Source: Erpobdella octoculata
Taxonomy: Eukaryota; Annelida; Clitellata; Hirudinida; Erpobdellidae
Direction of reading: 5' to 3'
Length of the DNA: 64,000 bases
Assembly: GCA_963978895.1 (NCBI GenBank)
Contig: OZ022238.1
Coordinates: 17,672,348 to 17,736,347 of the forward strand
Position 1 is the stretch's first letter; each line of letters starts with the position of its first letter. Shown piece by piece: positions 58,886-64,000 of this stretch. Made by a program: the position numbers and the translations under genes. Below the pieces are notes generated by a model. The model saw only the letters and a program-made list of their open reading frames with translations, searched no databases and was not told the DNA's origin.

Positions 58886-59130
58886 CCCATATCCACTTAT
58901 ATTCACCTGTCTACCACCACACATATCCACTTATATTCACCTGTCTACCAACACCCATATCCACTTATATTCACCTGTCTACTACCACACATATCCACTT
59001 ATATTCACCTGTCTACCAACACCCATATCCACTTATATTCACCTGTCTACCACCACACATATCCACTTATATTCACCTGTCTACCACCACACATATCCAC
59101 TTATATTTCACCTGTCTACCACCACACAGA
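58886..59130. repeat. 32-33-bp minisatellite
   Basis: Seven or eight units of ATCCACTTATATTCACCTGT followed by CTACCAACACCC or CTACCACCACAC. The two ends alternate between units. Confidence 0.9.
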
Positions 59131-61624
59131 ACCCTCTCCTTGTCACCACTGGTTTCTTGTTGGCAGTCGAGATTCATCAGGCTCTAAGAAGATTAGTTTA
59201 TTGGCATATTTGATGGACAAGAAATTGGAAACGATTTTATATTTTTCTGTTTTGGTGTTATATAATTTTCTATACTATAATAATATTTCAAATTTCTTCG
59301 AAACGCACGGGGGTGGCTTGCCACTACGTAACCACCTAATTTAAATTATTTCTCTTTTTCAAGACACTATCATTCAAGTTCCGTTTTTGTTAGGAGTAAA
59401 ATAGAATTTCTTATGGTTTTTAAAAATCCGTAATTGAAAAAGGTGTGACTCGAAATTTTGCAAAAGGTGTTTTTTTAATGATGATAGTAATGATGAAGCG
59501 TAGGACGATGTTAACAGTAACTTTGATTAGTGCATAATAGGTTTTTTTGTAACATATGTCCCTATCCTGGAGATAATTGAATTAGAAAACTTAAACAGGA
59601 ACCAGCGGCCGGGTTCGTCAGCAAAAAATAATTTCCAAGTTTTTTTTATTGTTCTAAAACCACTGCAAGGTTAATTACATGCAATTTTCATTTTCCAGTT
59701 CATTTTTAGGTTATTGGCTAAATATAATCATAATCAGTCTAATTCTGTTTTTCTTTATGCGAAAATGATCGAGTTACAATCTGGTTGGGAAGTTTTAGTG
59801 AAAACGATGCAGATTTGAGTCACGTTTGTTGTCATTTTACTTAATCAGACTAAAAATGAAAATATTTTAGTACAAGAGTGGAGTATTTAAACACACGATT
59901 CAGCTATTTTTAATATGAAATCATTATAGAAATAAAACAAAATAACGAAGACTCTTTTGACTGAATAGAAAAAAATAAATTAAAACAAAAAATTATAACC
60001 TTGACTCTCAAAACAATATTTTAAAAATAAACAAAAAAGAGCAAAAACAAAAAATAAAATTACTTTATAAAAAAAGTATTTAAAAAACACGGACAAATCA
60101 TTTGATTGGCAATTAAATTTTCTAACCGATTGTGTTACGTACGTACGTGTGCATTGCCGTTGTTCTATCAATTTTTGAATTTTTTTTATTTATAATGGAA
60201 AAAAATTCAATAATTTTTTTAAACTTTTAACTCATTTTTTCTTCAGAAATTTGCTTCGCGTTACAGCAATTTGTTGTGTAAAATAATGCACTTGATTCTG
60301 AAACAAGTAAAGTAAAAAACGAATTTTTTAACACAAACTGAAATTTCAAATACACTCGGCTTGGAAATACGAAAGATGTTCAAATTAAATTTTTTCAATT
60401 GAATCATGTTTAGTCATCCAATATAAAACTATGCTGAAAGTTTCAGCTTTCTAGCTAGTCAAAAAGCTGGTAAATTTTACTTGTAAGATTTGTGTACAGA
60501 GAAAGCCACACACACACACAAACAGAGATTGTAACCTAAATAAAAGTTTGTAAAAACATATCTGTACTTTGTTGTGTAGAATATATTATGGGGTTATGAG
60601 TATGTATAAAGCTTTTCTGGGTGCGGCTATATTATAGGGTTTTTGTTTTTGTAATTGTAGGAAAAATATATTAAAAAATTGTTGTGAGTGTGGGTGAACC
60701 TTTTTATAGAGTATTAGTGGCAGAGAAATTGTATGGGGTTATTGAAAGTGGGGCTTCAATTAGTATCAAGATTTATTGACAGTGTAATGAATGTTGTAAA
60801 ACAAATGTAATCTGGTTGAAATAAAAAAAATATTGCCTTGAAAATTAGCAAAAAAGAATGTTTTAAGAAATGTCGCACATTACTATATCTTTACTTTCAT
60901 TGAAAATTGTATATTGAGTTGTGAGAAAATTGCTGGAGTCAATTGGGATAGACTGGAATAGAAGAAAAATAAAGAAAAAGTGAAAAAAGTGAAAGCTCTT
61001 GAGAAAAACAGAAAAAGAGCGAAAAATCAATAAAAAAAAAACAAAAAATTGAAAAAAGAGAGAAAAACAAAAGAAAAGGAAAAGCTAAAGAAAAAAAAGA
61101 GGAATTTATTTTTGGATGATACACAATGATGTAAATAAATAAATTTTTGATTCAATAAAAAAACTACAAAATAAATATTTAAAAAATTATGAATGATTAA
61201 TTAGTGATATTTTCAGAAAAAAATTCAATTACAGAAAATCTTCTAGTTTAGTTCAAAGGTCATCAATCAAATAGCGACTGATGAACACCATGATAAAAAA
61301 ATTGATTGGATTTTGATTTATTGTTTTTTATTTATTAAAAAAAGCTATTTACAAAAAATAATTTGATTTTAATTATTCTAATTATGTTTTTAATAAATTA
61401 TTGAATATATTATTTATTATTATGCAAATTTATTTTGTTCTTTACTTCATCACTTGTGTAACGATTTCATTCTAGTTATTACAATACAATTAAAAGAGCA
61501 AAACTCTGGTTGACTAAACAATGATTCAGTTAACTATGAGTCACCTTGTCCAGACAGCAGTTAATTAAATTTAGACAATTTTTAACGCAGCTTTAATTGT
61601 TAGAATTCTAGCCACAAATTACTT
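59131..61624. other. AT-rich DNA with a repeat copy, no gene seen
   Basis: 60330-60560 is the inverted copy of the repeat at 44835-45060. No exon recognised. Confidence 0.4.
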
Positions 61625-61755
61625 AATCAAACTTTTACTCACTCGTCGGTCTATGTTTACAAAAACAACTATTTAAAGGTGCTTACCCAATAAACACACC
61701 CCTTACAGACTCGACGGTATTTGAATGCTTTACCAATATTCAACCGACGCCCAAC
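61625..61755 (-). repeat. SINE copy, degenerate
   Basis: Shares TTTTACTCACTCGT, CTATTTAAAGGTGC-type and GACGCCCAACC segments with 39760-39925, but the internal promoter boxes are eroded. Confidence 0.5.
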
Positions 61756-62389
61756 CAAAAATTAAACATATTTTTAGGCCTGTATTTGAAAGTGAGATGA
61801 AACAGATGCAATCGTGTGGAAGGTACACATTGGGCTGCCAGAGAAATGTGTTTTTTTAATTTTAAATTTAAATTATTGGTTTTTTTATTATGTTTATTTA
61901 AATTAGTATTTGATGTAATTAAAAATCAATAAAAATGCATCAAATCAAACGTTTATTTTATTTTTTAAAGTTTTTCTGCATGGATGCTTCATGTTGTGTG
62001 ATTGTCATGGAAAAAATGTTCATTGAAAGTTTGTTTTCAATTTTTTAAACTTAAAATTGTTTGTTTTCTTCAAAACCCTATTTTTTTTTCAAAACCTTTT
62101 CTTCTTTTGCAAAATTTTGTTTAATTCTACTCAAATTTGTTGTATCATTCTAAGTGCAAATTTAACTTCGTTACAACAAATGATTTTTTTTCTTTTTTAT
62201 CTTGCTTTCAATTATTCCTTTATTAAATTCTTTTTATATGTTTTGAAATAGGTTTTTAGTTTACTAAGAACATTTTAAAGCTAAAAATATTCTTATGATA
62301 ATGTGTTGGTGAGCATACTTGAGTGGCGATATTTTTTATTTTTTATTTTTACATTTCGTTAACGTCAATATTTTATTTTTTGTGATTTT
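61756..62389. other. AT-rich DNA, no gene seen
   Basis: No feature recognised. Confidence 0.4.
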
Positions 62390-62394
62390 ATATA

Positions 62395-62612
62395 AATTTC
62401 ATCAACATCTACATTCCATCAACGTCTACATTCCATCAACATGTACATTCCATCAACATTTATTTTCCATCAACATTTATTTTCCATCAACATTTATTTT
62501 CCATCAACATTTATTTTCCATCAACATTTATTTTCCATCAACATTTATTTTCCATCAACATTTATTTTCCATCAACATTTATTTTCCATCAACATTTATT
62601 TTCCATCAACAT
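62395..62612. repeat. 17-bp minisatellite
   Basis: About 12 units of CATTTATTTTCCATCAA. The first three units are variants with CTACATTCCATCAA. The repeating peptide frame is an artefact. Confidence 0.92.
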
Positions 62613-63089
62613 TCAACATATTAATTTTATCATGCAAGTCTCAAATTATCTCTATCTTTCATGTATCTACATGTAAATATTGAGGCAAATCTATTATATG
62701 ATAAACTTTGTTGAAAGTTTACCAGCATTATTCATATTTTTTTGCTAAAAAGTGGTGAAGCGAGAAAAAAGGTTTTTTAGAAAAAATATGAAACGAAAAT
62801 GTTATTTATTCGAGTCATTAGAAAGTCATGGAAGATAAATAACCTTCTCACTTAATAACTTATTCACTCCAGTTAACTTCTTCAGTCATATTTTTAAGAC
62901 CACTGCTCTGTTAAATTTGTTCTTATCCACCAGTTTTCTTTTTCTTTTCTCTCTTTTTTTTTCTCTTCCCCAATTTTCTTTTTTTTTGTCACTCCACTCC
63001 TTTCAACCCATCAAACCCATTTCCCTCAACAGTATATTTTCATCCACAATGCTTTACTTTTGGAGAAATTCATTGCATTAGTACTAATT

Positions 63090-63500
63090 TATACCAACTG
63101 GTTTATATATTAACTGATCTATACGTACTGAATAGAGAACTATACGGGTCGGGATTTGATTTCAAAGTTCTCAACCGGGGCACCAAGTATAGGAAGTTTA
63201 AGCCTGTAAAAACGGGCCGGGTTCAAATGCGGCTGGGCCGACCTTTTGGCCTATCAAACGGGCCGCGCCAGGCCGAGCCGCAAAAAATTGCCCTTTCGAT
63301 ACTTTATTACTGATTTATACGTTATTATAGATAAGCACTGGTTTATACGTACTGATTTATATGTACTGGTTTATACGTACTGATTTATACGTACTGATTT
63401 ATAAGTACTGGTTTATACGTACTGATTTATACGTACTGATTTATATGTTCTGGTTTATACGTACTGATTTATACGTACTGGTTTATTATACGTACATCCC
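63090..63500. repeat. 14-bp GTTTATACGTACTG minisatellite with GGGCCG insert
   Basis: Units of ATTTATACGTACTG at 63300-63495 and decayed units at 63090-63130, separated by a GGGCCGGG-rich stretch (63160-63290) like that at 2085-2400. The rest of the window to 64000 shows nothing recognised. Confidence 0.8.
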
Positions 63501-64000
63501 GTCATCGATTTTTTATTTAATTTATAGAGTTAAACAATAGCAAAAGGCGTAATACTTCATAAAATTCTGGGTGTACCTTATTTCTTATATTTGAATAAAT
63601 CATGTTTATTATTAATATTTCTTTATTATATAAAACTTAAAAAGAAAATATGACTTTTATAAATGTTGAACCGTTAAAATTGACAATTAACGTGATTAAT
63701 TAAAATCTTTAAATTTTACACTGAAATAAACTATTTGAAAACTAATTATCAAAATATAAGAAAGAGAGCATCAAAACCTTTCGTAGGAGGAGAATACCAC
63801 TTATGACATTGTCATTGATAGAATTTTGTTTACAAAAACTGCTTCGAATAGTTTATTACCTTTCTTATGAAAGAGACATAACGTCACAGCTACTTACGTT
63901 GTCTTCGTGGGTTGACTCAAAATGACAAGTCATATGTCACTGCTCTAACAAACTTAACGGCAACAAATAAGAGAACAGCATGGACGATCTGTAACCGAAA

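Overview
The window is AT-rich nuclear DNA of a multicellular animal, most likely an invertebrate; I cannot name the group. It has split exons with GT-AG and GC-AG introns, tRNA-derived SINEs, Helitrons, hAT elements, Ty3/Gypsy elements, a Penelope-like element and kilobase-scale microsatellites. There is no sign of bacterial organisation.

Host gene: the only host gene I can support runs along the + strand from about 14.46 kb to beyond 56.97 kb. Five exons (14883-15730, 16013-17061, 22881-23135, 43765-43976, 56355-56969) join in phase into 993 codons. They encode a synaptotagmin-like protein with an N-terminal membrane region, a very long low-complexity linker and a C2 domain. A second C2 domain and the stop are not visible, so the gene should continue past position 64000. 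Everything between about 15.7 and 56.4 kb is therefore intronic, and the introns are filled with mobile elements and simple repeats.

Layout. 1-4.2 kb: a compound duplication, a SINE, a GGCCCG-rich repeat, a 155-bp tandem repeat, Helitron and hAT remnants, and the 5' end of a SAP-domain LTR element. 4.2-9.5 kb: a complete Ty3/Gypsy element (- strand) with identical LTRs and an intact ORF. 9.6-13.4 kb: a Penelope-like element (- strand) with an RT and a GIY-YIG endonuclease separated by one stop, plus a hammerhead-like motif; it sits in the AT core of a palindrome. 14.4-17.1 kb: promoter candidate and exons 1-2. 17.1-22.9 kb (intron 2): hAT, MITEs, CATA and TAC arrays. 22.9-23.1 kb: exon 3. 23.1-43.8 kb (intron 3): Helitrons, a 3.4-kb ACTC array, a structured TATG array, a CACATA array, hAT fragments and SINEs. 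43.8 kb: exon 4. 44-56.3 kb (intron 4): a hAT element carrying a MITE and a truncated non-LTR element, then a small SAP-domain LTR element split by a second Gypsy element. 56.4-57 kb: exon 5 with the C2 domain. 57-64 kb: simple repeats and minisatellites with no recognised exon.

The most unusual items are the pol-less SAP-domain LTR element with an 8-residue repeat array, the Penelope-like element with a hammerhead-like motif and permuted order, and the way several elements sit inside (AT)n tracts or palindromes with AT cores.
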